Source: Talinum fruticosum (taxonomy: Eukaryota > Streptophyta > Magnoliopsida > Caryophyllales > Talinaceae). Taken from it: a stretch of DNA of 64,000 bases. This document shows, piece by piece, positions 35,903-48,981 of the stretch (position 1 is its first letter; each line of letters opens with the position of its first letter). The notes below the pieces were generated by a model. The model made no database searches. It was given only the letters and a program-made list of their open reading frames with translations, and was not told the origin of the DNA. The position numbers and the translations under genes are program-made. The stretch covers positions 2,667,501-2,731,500 of the forward strand of contig JAITYX010000004.1 in assembly GCA_021018815.1 (NCBI GenBank), given 5' to 3'.

Positions 35903-36176
35903 ATTATTGGATGTTGGTTATGTTAGTAGCGTGATAGGAAGGTAGCATGACTTATTATGATAAACCATGTGAGGGTGAATTGGGTCATCCCTTTGAATTC
36001 TTGTCCTTAATCACTCAAATTAATCAAAATTATTATTATAATACCAATCCTCTCTAATCAGCCAGTTGGTAACTAGCTATTAGGATTGAATATGAGAAAC
36101 ATACAACTGTGGGACCCACTTGCCCCAATTTGGTTGCTTGCCAGAACTGGGCTAAAAATTAAACTGGGACCCATCA

Positions 36177-36195
36177 TCTCTCTCTCTCTCTCTCT
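36177..36195 (+). promoter_or_regulatory. CT-rich tract (Y patch) in the ERF promoter or leader
   Basis: A (TC)n run about 175 bp upstream of the ATG, followed by more pyrimidine-rich sequence (TCTTCTTCTTCATCAC). Such Y patches are common core-promoter or 5' UTR features in plants. No clear TATA box is seen. Confidence 0.4.
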
Positions 36196-36368
36196 TTGTG
36201 TGTCAAATGACCACAACTACATAAACCCCTCAAGTCCCCCCACTAATCCCCCCTTCTTCTTCTTCATCACTTCACACGCACAATTCTCCCTCCATTCTGT
36301 CATCTTCATTCTCTCCCAGGCATTTTCGCAAACACTTGGTGTGCATTCATACTCAGCACGTTTCTTCG

Positions 36369-37011
36369 ATGGCAAGACCTCAGCAGCGGTATCGTGGCGT
36401 TCGGCAAAGGCATTGGGGCTCTTGGGTCTCGGAAATTCGCCACCCAATATTGTAAGAATGACCAAAACTTTAAACAACTTCACTTACATTTTTTTAGTAC
36501 TTGGCAGGCATTTACTGAACGAAACGTTTCCTTGTGTAGGAAAACGAGGATCTGGCTGGGGACCTTCGAAACGGCAGAAGATGCGGCCCGGGCCTACGAC
36601 GAGGCGGCCCGACTAATGTGCGGCCCGAGGGCCAGGACCAACTTCCCTTACAACCCCAACGCCCCTCAGACCACCTCGTCCAAGCTCCTCTCCGCCACTC
36701 TAACCGCCAAGCTCCACCGTTGTTGCATGGCCTCCCTCCAAATAAGCAAGAACTCAGCAATGCAGGCCCAACACCGCCCGCAATTCTCGGTCCCAGGAGC
36801 ACCGGGCCTCGGGTACGGGCCGGTAGTTATGAGCCCTACCCAGCCCGGCCCGGACCCCCACTGGTTGGTAAAAGTTGAAAGCGACCAATTTGAGTGTAAT
36901 CAGCAACCGCAGCAGCAGAAGCAGGAATTTGAGCCTCTAGCGGAGGATCACATTGAACAAATGATCGAGGAACTACTTGATTATGGGTCAACAATTGAGA
37001 TTGCTATTTAA
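36369..37011 (+). CDS. ERF003: ERF003-like AP2/ERF transcription factor (SHINE/WIN-related group)
   Basis: An AP2/ERF-domain DNA-binding protein of 184 residues, encoded by exons 36369-36451 and 36540-37011 around an 88-bp GT-AG intron that splits a Leu codon in the AP2 domain. The AP2 domain spans residues 8-64: [19 protein letters not shown] before the intron and [20 protein letters not shown] after it, ending ARTNFP. The rest carries the group-specific [20 protein letters not shown] block, a Gln/Pro-rich middle and the C-terminal motif [16 protein letters not shown]. The RHWGSWV version, the single intron position and both C-terminal motifs place it with Arabidopsis ERF003 (At5g25190), in the group that also holds the cuticle regulators WIN1/SHN. 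The protein is nuclear and should bind GCC-box-like sites. The start ATGGCAAGACC has a good context. Exon 2 is much richer in GC than its surroundings. No break is seen. The orthology call is strong; the target pathway is inferred from the family. Confidence 0.93.
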
Positions 37012-40000
37012 TTAATTATAATTATTATTAATTAGCTCAAATTTGAGCCTATTTAGCTCCAAATTGAGCCTATTAATCACCTAATATGGGCTTAATTAGT
37101 TATTGATTAGGCAATTTTTAATGTGCCGGGAGGGCACTTTTGGTCCTGAGTTGGGAGATAACATTTAGAGCCAACCGGCCTTTTTTCATATTTATTGTTT
37201 TCTCCATTTTGCCCCATATCCAACCCCCCTTCTTATTTTTTTTTTCCTTATCATAATGTGCTAATTTTAACCCATTTTTTCACTTTTCAAGTTGTCATGG
37301 TGGTAGTCCTCTCTCTTAATCATTGTGTCCTAAATTTCCCTTCCAAGCTCATCTTTGATGACCTATTAGGCTACTTAGAGGTCAATGGATGCATATGTAC
37401 ATGATGTTATGTAATATATATGAATATATTTATAATTTATATAAAATAAATTTATTTGTTTAAGCTCAAAATTTCATTGATATACTTATTTTCTAGCAAT
37501 TAATAACCAACATAATAGTTAAGAATAAAACCTTGAGTATATCACATTTTTCTTCATATGTAATGCTGTATATCACGTGTATCTTTCATAATAAATATAT
37601 ATATATATATATATAAACAAGTTTTTGTGCTAAAGTTTTCATTCATGAACACGTCTTTACTCTTTTTTTTAAAGGCGATTTATAACTTTATGAAATTTAG
37701 GTTTATACCTAAGTACACGTGTTTATTTTTAATTCAAATAATTGGTTGTTCACCTTGTTATGTGGATATACTTCTTGTTTATCTTGTCTTGTTTACTTTA
37801 CCATTCAATTTGTTATCTGATTTACTTCCTTAAAATGTGTTTATATTTATATTATTAATTTTGGTACTAAGGAAACGATGTCGTGGATAATGCACTCAAT
37901 TTACCAAAAAACATGGATAATGTTTTGATTGTGATGCTAATATCTCCTTTCAATTAGTGTATTTGGAATTCCCAATCTTGAAGCTTCTTGTGGCCTAAAC
38001 CTCAACGCTATTGACTTGTGCTACTATCACTGTCATCTTACCCAATTTACATGCCCCAGCCTCAATAAGTCTTCTCCTCCCTTCTCTTAGAACAAAACCA
38101 ATATTGTGGATGAATTTATGTATCCTATTTCAGGTCTCTTCTATCAAAGGCTGTAGTATTGAGCTTGAATCATCTCCAAATCTGCAATACTCATGTTGAA
38201 CTGAAGCCTATACTACTATTATGCGTTCGTCCACTTAGCTCGTAAGATGGCCCTCGTGGGGTTCAAGTATAGGATCATCCTACATGCATTTTTATTTTGG
38301 GGGTATTGGATGGAAATAATATCACTTTACAAGTTAAACCTCAGCATACCCTCGTTTTGCGCTATTTGTTTTTGGATCATCACTAGTTAACACAACTTGA
38401 ACTCTATAAAGTGATTTTACGAATGTGGACAGCAGAGCAAATGAACGTTTTGAAAGTATAATTAATACAGAAAAAACATACAATAGACTAGAATGAGATT
38501 TCATCAAATGTGGATTAAGGAATGCATATCTTCATTATCATAGTCAATTATAGTAAATGACAAATAACGTGATGGTTTATTTACCCCGATAAAAGAGATA
38601 ATAGTGATAAACAAGAAGCTAATATCAATGTTGAAATTATTATTCATGTTACAAAAATAACAAAAATATATGTGACGATTTGAAAAGGGCCCATGTTAGA
38701 AGCGTACGAAACTTTTTTGGAACAAAATGCCTAGCGTGCTTTGTGTAGAATGGGCTTTTAACTGGCAGAAAAGGGACACACACAACACAACCTAAAAAAA
38801 AAAATTTTAAAGTCGTAGAGTTTTGACTTTTTTAGTTTCTTTACGCTTGAAAAGACGATAATTTCAAGAGCAACATTCCATGGCTCCTTTGCAAAAGTCC
38901 CTTCTCAAACCACATTGTAAAAGTCCTTTGATATATTTCCTTGCTCTTGAAATCTATTTTTTCCTTTTTTATAATTATTTTGTAAAATATCACCAATATA
39001 AATATGTATAATTGTAATATTAACACAATGGTATCTTCGGTATCGATAAATAGTAAAAAAAAGTCTATTAGGTCTCGCAAATGATAAATTAATACTCATA
39101 TGTGTCTTTTTTTCAATAGTTTAAATAAATAGTTTATTAGGATATTAATTTATTATTTTCGAGACACTGATGAACTTCTTTATTATTTATCGATACAACT
39201 ATTATTTTGTGATATATAATAAGAGTTTGCTCAACGCGTACAATTCTACACATTGAAGCTCAAACACGTGTTTGCATGAGAGGAAATGTTATAAATAATG
39301 CAACTCAAAAGATATTTCTTTTAATTGAAAATCACTACCAGGACTCGATTTTATTCCGTCTCACTCTTAAACAAGTATACTAAGAATTAAATCTAATTTT
39401 CTTTATATACGAGCGGAATTCAAATGCAATCTTCAATACCGATTTTAATGAATATTTGCAATTACAAAATTAATGATGAATGATTCTTGGTTGGGGGCAT
39501 AAATGAGGAAAAAGGGTTGAATAAAATGGAAATAGTGTGTCTTTCTATGGAGGAAAGCCATTAGAATCGGGATCAAAGCGTAGCTTTTTGAATAATTGTT
39601 GGAGGTTGGCATGTCAAAATGGAATTAGTTTTGTGGTTTCACATCAAACTTAATTATTTGATTGCATTCAAGGAGAAGAGTTCCTTTAGAGTTTGTTCAA
39701 AACAAATCAATATAGACAATAATCATACTTTGAGATCTTTGTTCTCACAAAAGGGGGTTTTTGCATGTGACTATCGACCTAAATACTCGCTATTTTTACT
39801 GTTTTTTTTACGAGTGTAAAAATTTTCGATTTTAAATAATCAATTTCTGATAGAAGTGCTATTGGTTATTTCACTCGATATAATTTTTGTAAACAATTTC
39901 TTATTCTTGACATAACTACATTAGTTTTGTGCCTCATTAGTTTTTGTTAGGTTAATTATATCTAGTGTGAATTCTAATACCGAAGTTATATTTTATGAAA

Positions 40001-40765
40001 AATATGTATTGATGTTAATTAGAGCACTTGGTAAAGTTATATATTTATATTTTTACCTCCTTTACTCAAAAAAGAAACACAATGTGATTGTTTGATAATT
40101 AATTATTAAATAAGTTGGAGCACACAATCACATACACATACACATCCACATCGGTCTATATCGACCTCGTTCACACATTTCACATAAAAAACTAATACTA
40201 ATAAATTTTTGTAACTATTTATCTTACACACATAAATTCAGAGTGGAAAATTTTGAAAAAAAGTACAAATAACGTAAAATTTATAATTTATTAATATGTG
40301 GGTAAACCATCTTATTTTACCAAAAACGATATTTGGACTGATGACTATTCTTGGAGTTGGAGGACTAATTTTCTTCTCTTTTCTTAGTTACTTTGTTTTT
40401 TTTTTATCTTGGGGGGTAAAGGGGTAAATAGAAATTATCAAAAATATTCGAGTAAATTTACCTTTTAGCCTACGTTGATTTCACCTGTCTTAATCGCTGT
40501 TGTTAGCTATTTGATAATTTGCCTTCCAAGAAATATTTTTTGATGGAGGCCATTATTACTTTACAAATTGTAGTCGGTGTTTTGTCTAAATTTTAAAACT
40601 GATTTTAAACTCTAAAAATTGAAATTATGTCAAACACTAATTTTTTGAAAAAATAAAATTATTTTTCAAAAGTGATTTTGGAAAAACATATCCCAAAAAC
40701 AGAAACAACAAATAGTTATTTGTATTTCTAATTTTTGGAAAAACTCACTAAAAAAATATATTATC

Positions 40766-40850
40766 GGTTCGGTTTCGATTAAACAAAAAATTTAACCACT
40801 TCGATTAACCGGATAAACGGTTCGATTCGGCCGGTTCACGGTTCGGTTTC
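40766..40850. repeat. GGTTCG-rich degenerate short-motif repeat
   Basis: Repeated GGTTCGGTTTCG, GGTTCGATTCGG and GGTTCACGGTTCGG motifs. This composition is frequent in plant intergenic repeats. The element class cannot be decided here. Confidence 0.5.
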
Positions 40851-40887
40851 ACGATTCCGATTTTTTTGTCAACCCTACACAACCCGA

Positions 40888-40990
40888 TTCTCTCTCTCTC
40901 TCGCTCTCTCTCTCTCTTTTGTTTTGTTATATCTCTATCTCCTCTCTCTCTTTTGTTTTGTTATATCTCTATCTCGCTTCTCTCTCTCTA
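40888..40990. repeat. CT-rich tract with a 34-bp tandem duplication
   Basis: TTTTGTTTTGTTATATCTCT followed by ATCTC occurs at 40917 and again at 40951 (period 34), inside a (CT)n tract running from 40888 to 40990. Confidence 0.85.
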
Positions 40991-43900
40991 AAAGCTTGGC
41001 CAAATAAATTAATTATTTAAAAAATACTTATATAAAATTTAGGTCAAACATTTCAATTTTTCTCAAAAATAAGTTCTTGGAAAATATTTTTAAATTTTTT
41101 TAAAAACTAGGTCAAACAAGTTGATAATAACCTTTCACCCTCCCCTCCGGGGTAATTTTAACTAGCATCCTTTTATGTAGTACTGTAAATCTTTTTCATG
41201 AATGCGACTTAAATAGTTATACATCAAAAATCCTTAATGATTTATAGCATGCAATTAGCTTCCTCATCATAATGTATGTATATGTAAATAATTATTTATT
41301 TTTTCTATTTCTTATTCTTGATTTCTCTTACATGTAAATAGGCTGCAAAGTGTATCATAAATGCAAGTTTATATACCTAAATTACTGTATATGATATTTT
41401 ATTTTAATATTTTAAAATTCATTGCCTATTTTTATGGTACAATTTGTAGTCTAAATTCTCATACTCGAATTGTGTCATGTCACTGGGTGTACGAGACTGC
41501 GTGTATGGTTATTTTGTTATTTTTATTACTAGTATGAATCCATAGTATGCACGAAAACAATGATGTACGAGTGTACATCTTAATAAATTATTGAATTAGG
41601 AGCAATGTTGTACAATTTCCTTTTACTCAATCACTTGATCTTATTTAATGTTTTCACTTTCAACAATCTTTTTCTACATGTTATCACCTCATATGAAAAA
41701 CATTTTCGTGACACGTGAAATTTATAAGGGTCTATCACATAAAAATCATTAGAGCTCAATGCACATTCATATTTCAATCATTCTAAATCTCTAAAGAATA
41801 AATAAACAATCTAAAAAACTAAACAAAAAGCACTCGAAAAATATCATCAATATTTTAAGATTACAATTGTCATTTACAAATTAAAAAGTCAATCCTCTCC
41901 AACAAGTAAACAATTTAAATAAGCTTCACTCATACAACTCTAAAAATAATGTGACAATCTGTTTGGGTATCAAAATAATAGTGCAAATTTTAATAGGAAA
42001 AGGAATAATACGTGATTGGTAGAATTGATTTGGACGACCCATAGATGACAACAAAATATAATTAAATCACAAATTATCACTAGATGTGTAGACCTGGGTG
42101 TATGGTTAATTTGTTATTTTAGTTAGGGATTTATTTGGGTTTAATTTTTATTGCAGATGTTGTATGACATTTAATTAATGAAATTCATCTATTATTTTTT
42201 TTTTTTTAAAGTTATTCTCCTTTTTTGTTTTCTTTTTTCGTTTTTCTTCCCATGCCTCATTGAAACTTCATGATTGTAAAACCTGTTGGGAAATCAATTT
42301 TGTTCCCCAGAATGATTATGAGGAAATAAAAGTTACTTTCACCAGTCAATTATATGATATCCCTTACTCTTTTTTAATCTATTTTCAGCCAAGTTGGTTA
42401 AAAATGATAAAAAGCATTTCTAGTGATCGAGTTTACCATCATGAAGTATTTGAACTTGGTTTTTCCAGTACGGAAATTACTTCTCAAAAACTAATGCCCA
42501 TATATTTGGGGTTACATTGTAATCATACCAGGGTCAACCACATATATAGGTCATAGCATCTCAACGAGGGGAGGTGAAAAAGCATAGACCATATTTGGTG
42601 TTACGACAAATAAACGATATTTGGTGTTGCGAAAGATTGGATGTTTTATGGGAAATTATACATCATATAACTGACCTGAGATGAGGAACTAAATTGGATA
42701 CCCGAGATCATGAACTGAATTGAATTGAATTATCCAAATGTATATTAAAATTGGCACTTAAAATGAGTTCAATCAAATTTTACCATGAAACACCTATTAC
42801 CGGATCGAACCCAAAACATGGCTTGACTAGAATTATATATGTATAACCCTAAATGACCCAACTTGAAGTGTATTGAGCTCGAACGCCCGAACCTAAATCA
42901 ACCTATACACGTTTTTTTTCCTCGATAAATAATGGCAAAAGCCAGGAGTAATACCAAACAATTAAAACAATAATTGTAGGTAATAGACAAATGAACCTAG
43001 CGACTAAAGAAACAAAATAAAATACCAAAACAACCAAAATCAAACTCTTTGCCATAGGTAGCCCAAACCACCTTAAATTCTTACTAAAAAGAAAGCCAAA
43101 ATTGGAGCATGTGAGTGTGTCGGTCTCTAAGCAAAGGGTTTCTCGGATCTCTCATTCCACCGCCTCCTCATGGCCACTCTTTCGGCCCCCTCTCGTGCCT
43201 GCAGCCTCTCACCACCATTTTAGCTGCCCACTAAGAAGACAATTTTTTCTTGTAAGTGCCCTCAAATTCTCCTTCTTCTTCAACAAGTCAATTCCCTCAT
43301 TCCATCTATATGAATTTCCTTCTCATTCTTCTTCACGGGAAGCCTTGTACCAAGACATTTCCTCTCACTCTAATCCCTCACAAGACAATTTACCTTTAAC
43401 AAGCCATCTTTATATCCACATTTAACAAGACAATTTCTTCTCCTTCAATCTATAAATTTTACTCGACATTCCCTCACTCCATCTCTGATATGAATTTTCG
43501 GTTTCCTCTCACTCCAACCCCTCACTCCATCAACCTATACATGTTTGAATCAATCCAATAATTCATCTATACCCGAACATACCTCGAACAATTACTCAGT
43601 GAGCACCACTGAAATACAAATTAAGCTTTAGAGTATTAGTAAAATATCCAACGTTATTTATATTGTAATTTGAGATTTAAAAAGTTTTAAATTTTGTGAC
43701 TTGAAAAAATAATACAAATGAATAAATCAGATCAAATCAAACAATGAACATCACTACTTGACCACCTACGTATTTGTCAGTTGTTTCTTTGTTAGCAGAA
43801 AATGTAATACAATTATATTTCAAAAGTAGTCTGATTACAATTTCCGTTACTTAAGGCATATTCAACGACCAAAATATCTTTGATGCAATGGTTGTTAAGG

Positions 43901-44967
43901 TTACGTTCAGGTTCCAATCTTATTGCCATCGGTTTATACAAAGGGCACAATATAGAAAAATCCCTTATTTTGGGACATTTGTGGAAAGCCAATGCGGTTA
44001 CCTTGTGGGCTAGACCTTTGTTGAACTAGTCTGATATACGAGCTCCTTTGCTTCATCCCCTCCCCCATCATCCGTTGACAGCCTATTAAGTTCATTTTGT
44101 ATCGAGGATTTAGCAAGTGGACAACCTTATAGAAAAACAAAAAGTAAACCGTATTTAATATTTACCGGAAAGACAGTTATCTATTTATTTTTATATATAA
44201 AAATTACAAATAAAAATGAAAATATAAAATGTTTGAATCAAAGAAAGAAAAAGAAAGTTGAAGAAATTGGGTTGAACAACTTCTTTAGAGAGGAAATATT
44301 TGTCATTTCAACAAACAATTACAATCATTAATTTTTATGCATTTATAGGGTAGCATGTTTAGAATGATTCTCCATGAATTTCATGGTAGAAGCTTCAAAT
44401 ATATATATATTTTTTAAAAAATTTATATGGAAGCTTCAAAACTCATTAACCACATGATGTAAGAGATGGAACAGGCAACTGATATCCTCTATATCTCCAC
44501 GAATTTCATATCTAGTGAAAACAAAGCAGTCTGAAAGAGTCAAAAAAGGTCAAGGGATTTTGCTGAGAAAGAAAAAGTAGTCAAAATCAATTATGATGCA
44601 ACCAATAATGGTGTTTCTATAATGTGGAAATGTTGGTGACTCATGTAGACAATCATAGGCCTTTTTTGGCCATGAATTCACAAACCCACTTCAACAATAT
44701 CATCTATTATTCCGTTATGTTTGAGTGTCTCTTTTGTGAACCAAATAATCATTTTGAATTCATATACTTTATTCAATTTTGTTCCAAAACCTAAATATGA
44801 GATCGATAAATCATAGATATTAGTCTCGTACAGTTAAGTAACAAAATTATATAAGTTTTCAATTATTTAAATCTAAACAAGATAAAAGAACATTTTTAAT
44901 TAAAGAAAGAGTCCAAATAAATTCACATCACATAATTCTTCCTACCGGTGAGCGTATTCTTTTCAAA

Positions 44968-45087
44968 TTATAATTGTACACGAAAATTCAACCAAGATAA
45001 ATTATGCATAAGTAAGTTAAATATAACTTATAATTTTATACAAAAATTCAACCGAGATAAATTATACATAAATAAGTTAAGGATAAT
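44968..45087. repeat. 60-bp tandem duplication
   Basis: Two copies with a period of exactly 60 share AAAATTCAACC-AGATAAATT, ATTAT-CATAA-TAAGTTAA and the start of TATAACTTATAATT. About six substitutions separate them. Confidence 0.8.
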
Positions 45088-45244
45088 AAGGATGCAAACG
45101 TCTTCAATTTCATCAAATTCAAGCATATCAAAATTCAATACTCGTATTAATGATCAAATAAAGTGATATTATTAGAGCAAATAATTGAGGCACATTTCTT
45201 GTAATATGAGGCACACATTAATTTGCCAAATTTCTTCAAAAAGC

Positions 45245-45298
<54 letters not shown>
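45245..45298. repeat. (TAA)n microsatellite, about 18 units
   Basis: Uninterrupted AAT/TAA units. The Leu-rich frame on the complement is an artefact. Confidence 0.96.
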
Positions 45299-45299
<1 letters not shown>

Positions 45300-47746
45300 T
45301 TAATGATTGTGGTCCTTTTAGGTAAGGTGCACGCCTTGGATCAAGTGAGTCACACAAAATTCCAAAAAGGCAAAATAAAGAAAAATTTAGCTTTGTTTGG
45401 AGATACATGACTCAAGGCAATAAAGTTTGGTATGCTTGTTCCCTACAAAACCACAAATTCTTTCAACATGTCTTCTACCACAATCACCTTTGCTTCAATT
45501 TTGATTTCTTCCATTTAAATTCATATTATTTGATCTATTCTATCCATCGACAAAGGCCGAAGAGCATTAGCATAAGTAGACATTTAAGTCACTTTCTATC
45601 GTAGAAATTAATGTTTGAATTTTAAAATTCACAAGTCCTTATTCGTAATTTTAAGGATAGATATACCAAGTTTTTGGGCTTGGATTCTAATGGGCAATGG
45701 CCCACTCCTTATCCCCGTCATCCTACTTATCTCCAGTCAGTTTTCCTGACATAAATGCTCAATAGGATGTGATATTTACCCATCACAAAAAAAAAAAAAA
45801 ATTATTGTAAAGTTAAGATGAATAAATTACTTAGTTATAACTTGTTCGTACTACGAATCTGAACATGTGTAATTTTTTTTTAAAAAAGAAATATAATTTA
45901 ATATATGTATAAAAAAAGGGTGATGGGAAATGATAGTTTAATTGAAGATAATTATAGGAAAATTGTGAAGTTTGTATGATTCCAACAAGTGAATTAAATT
46001 GGTTCATATCATATGATGTGTCCTATCTTCTTCCATGGCCCCTTTTCTTTGTTCTACAAAACACCATACCTTCCCATGTGAGGACATGTGAATGTTAACA
46101 TCGTACTCTCTTTCTTCCTCATACCTACTACTACTTTTCTCTCTAGATCTCCGGCCCCCTTTCATATTTTTTTTTTATCTTATATTCATATTTTTATTAT
46201 AATTATTATCGCGTAGAAAGATGCATACTCTATTTAATTTAGCTACAGTTCTTTATCGTTATAGAAGGGAGCATATTTTCATCTTTGATATGACATATTT
46301 GTCTAACGAACATTAGATTTAGTGTATATGTACTTTTTGAATTATGTTTTGTAATTTTTACCGAAATTTGTTATGAATCGTGTATGATTTAAAAATAAAA
46401 AAAAGTTCTTATAATCATATCTTATGAACACAAGAACTTTGCTCAAAATACTAAATATTATTACCTAAAATTTAAAATTCATAAAAAACGTCAATTAAAT
46501 GAAAATAAATGTCTAGTTTCATATTACTTGACCTATTTGAAGCTGGACATCATTTTCTTTGAAGTGGAGATTAGATATCTTTCATTCATTTAAATTTTAT
46601 TTCTACACCTGGAACTCTGGTATGATATACCACTATGAACCGATCCATACCAAATCTGTCCGTTCCCATGAACGGACAGTCAATAAGCTAATTCATGAGA
46701 AACTTTATTACCGAGATATCCCTGCATTTTTAAAAAAAGATGAAAGAAAATAAAGAAGCATAAATGGAGAGGCATTAATAAGACATGAAGCATATGAGAA
46801 ACGTTCTTGTCATTTCAATTAAAGACATGGCTTAATACCCATTGGGTCAGTTTTTCATCTTCTAGATGTCTAAAAATTTAAACTAGGCCCATGCCATACT
46901 GTAAGAAGCAATTCAATGGGCCGATTTCCCAAAAATTTGAAAAATCCAAACATATTTTGGGCTAAAATTCTCGACCTAATGATAGGTTGATACAGTTGGG
47001 CCGATCCCTAAGCTAAATTACTTGTTTTCTTAAGTTCTTGCATTTATATTTTGAACGCTAATAATTTGCACTTGATATCAAAGGATCGAAGATTAAATTT
47101 GTAGAACTAATTAAAAAAAATGGGTTAATTAAAATGCACGAATGGGTGAAAAGTTGAAAATTTTGGGGATTTGAAAGTAAAAGAAAAAAGGACTTATAAA
47201 ACCTACCCTGTAATTTTATCGGAAAAGATGTATTTCCTAAAAATTTATTCTCATGTGAAACAAACAATGTCGGTAGACAAAACTGAATTTCAAATCAAAT
47301 GGAGCAAACTCATTCATTCACGTCTAGAGGTTCTAGGCCAATAGGTCTATTCATTGGACCCTAAACAAGAAACTAGAGGTTTTAAGCGACATAGCACTCT
47401 CATTCATCCTCGTTGTTACTTAGCTCAACTTATTGATGTTATTTCCGATACGACACGTCCAATCAAATAGTTCCTCTAAATAATACGATATCGATAGATT
47501 ATAATTAAAGAAACGATCTCTCAAATTTTAAAGTTGAACGAAGCCATAATAAGTTTCATCTTTTTATTTTACAATCGTTGTTGATTCGAGTTCAATATAA
47601 TAATATCTTTTTTAGGCCATAAACAAATTGCATTGCGAATGTGAATACTTATGTGATTGATGACATAATTTTTATATTTAAGGCAAAAAAAAAAAAAAGG
47701 AAAAAAGGAAAAAAAAAGAAAGTGGTTAGACTGGACTGATTGACTT

Positions 47747-47899
47747 GGCCCATTTGCTTATCAAACATACAAATTAGAAAAGTCCAGCCCAAACAACCTA
47801 TGTGAAAAAGCTCTGAAACCCCGAAACCCACCCAGAACCCTCCCTATAAAATCCCCTTTATCCGCTCTGTGAAACCTTTCCTCTGCAATTCTAGGGTTT
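47747..47899 (+). promoter_or_regulatory. RPL39 promoter: site II motifs, TATA box and telo-box
   Basis: GGCCCA at 47747-47752 and AGCCCA at 47786-47791 are inverted site II elements (TGGGCY). TATAAAA lies at 47845-47851, and TAGGGTTT, an inverted telo-box, at 47892-47899, about 55 bp before the start codon. Site II plus telo-box is the established arrangement in plant ribosomal-protein promoters, linked to TCP-type factors and to expression in dividing tissue. Spacing from the TATA box suggests transcription starts near 47875-47880. Confidence 0.75.
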
Positions 47900-47954
47900 T
47901 GTTACTCTTTCTTCTCGCATTTCGTCGCCGGCAGCCTACCTCCAAGCTCCGAAA

Positions 47955-48343
47955 ATGGTAGATTCCGTGTCTCTCTCTCCTCTATGTCTCTCTCTCTCTC
48001 TCTCTCTTTGTGATTGGTTGGAATTTCTGAACTGAGGTTTTGATTGATTTGGTTGATTATGGAAGCCGTCACACAAGACCTTCAGGATTAAGAAGAAGCT
48101 AGCCAAGAAGATGAGGCAGAATCGCCCCATTCCCTACTGGATCCGCATGCGCACTGACAACACCATCAGGTATACTCTCTCTCTGTCGTCTCTTTGTAGA
48201 GCTAGCAGTTCGCGTTCTGTTCGTCGAAATCGATCGGGTGGAATGGTGAGAATTTGTGGGAGATCTGAATATGTTTTGTTGTGGAAATTTGCAGGTACAA
48301 TGCGAAGCGCAGGCATTGGCGTCGTACCAAACTTGGCTTCTGA
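47955..48343 (+). CDS. RPL39: 60S ribosomal protein L39 (eL39)
   Basis: A 51-residue, very basic protein of the large cytosolic ribosomal subunit, lining the nascent-chain exit tunnel. Coding exons: 47955-47957 (the ATG alone), 48066-48169 and 48295-48343 (stop TGA 48341-48343). All junctions are GT-AG. The joined frame begins [19 protein letters not shown], passes through [19 protein letters not shown] and ends [12 protein letters not shown], the full length and sequence pattern of eukaryotic eL39. Intron 1 directly follows the start codon and carries a (CT)n tract (47987-48007); intron 2 is 125 bp. No sequence defect is seen. The promoter has the expected ribosomal-protein elements. Confidence 0.97.
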
Positions 48344-48981
48344 GGTGCCAACTATCTTTTTGTCGTAATTTCGTTTCTGCAATTTGTCGTTGTTAGTTTT
48401 GAAGGCTGTATCGAACTTAAAAGCTACTGGTAGTTTGATTTTGCTGGATTTTTATGTAACGGAGAGTTTATGGACCAATTTTATTAATCAATTACAGTTA
48501 CTTATATCGTTTTTCCATAAATTGTTGGTATATTTTCAATCATGTGGCTTATTCAACTTGTAGTTTATGCGTGTTTACTTGGCTTTTCGCTTAGTTTTTT
48601 TGTTTGGTTTCCTGCTGTGGCTGGATGACCCGTTTTCAGTTGCTGCTACTTGGTACTGGTTTGGGATGTGCTGAAATTTCATGGGTTTTTCCGTTCACAT
48701 TTGATTTCCTATATGTATTATGCGAATTTGTTTGATTACTATGCATTCGATTTCGACCTTTATTCTGTTATTATACATTTGATGAAATGCATTGAACCGA
48801 TGATAAGCAGCAACTCTATTAGGGATTAAATGTGTTCAAGGAAACCTAGAATCTAGGCAAGTTGCCCTTAGCAGTGCTCATAAGATTTAGGTGCACTTTT
48901 AACTGACTATGTATTTCTTGATCAATGAGGTTCTGTGTTATATTATTTTTTACTGAGAAGGATTTTCCATGTCTATTAGAC

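Larger units (their letters stand above)
22582..36060. other. Gene desert with MITEs, Helitron-type terminus and tandem repeats
   Basis: About 13.5 kb with no credible coding gene. Within it I could support three Stowaway-like MITEs, a TA-flanked foldback element, a Helitron-like 3' end, a degenerate AT-rich repeat array and several microsatellites, each listed separately. The open frame at 31307-31600 has no recognisable domain and is not called. Confidence 0.6.
37012..47740. other. Gene desert, AT-rich; no gene seen
   Basis: The first part is the 3' flank of ERF003. The rest has only short unconserved frames. The frames at 42260-42556 (non-ATG start) and 43102-43425 (pyrimidine-rich) have no recognisable domain. 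It contains a TA tract near 37597-37615, a GGTTCG-rich degenerate repeat at 40766-40850, CT-rich tandem repeats at 40890-40985, a 60-bp duplication at 44968-45087, a TAA tract at 45245-45298 and a perfect small hairpin at 46656-46679. Confidence 0.6.

Noticed and set aside
42260..42556. Open frame of 98 codons on the plus strand
   Set aside because: It begins at a non-ATG codon, has no known motif, and is flanked by AT-rich repeats.
43102..43425. Ser/Pro/His-rich 107-codon frame
   Set aside because: The composition follows from pyrimidine-rich DNA (CTCACTCC-type repeats). No protein family is recognisable.
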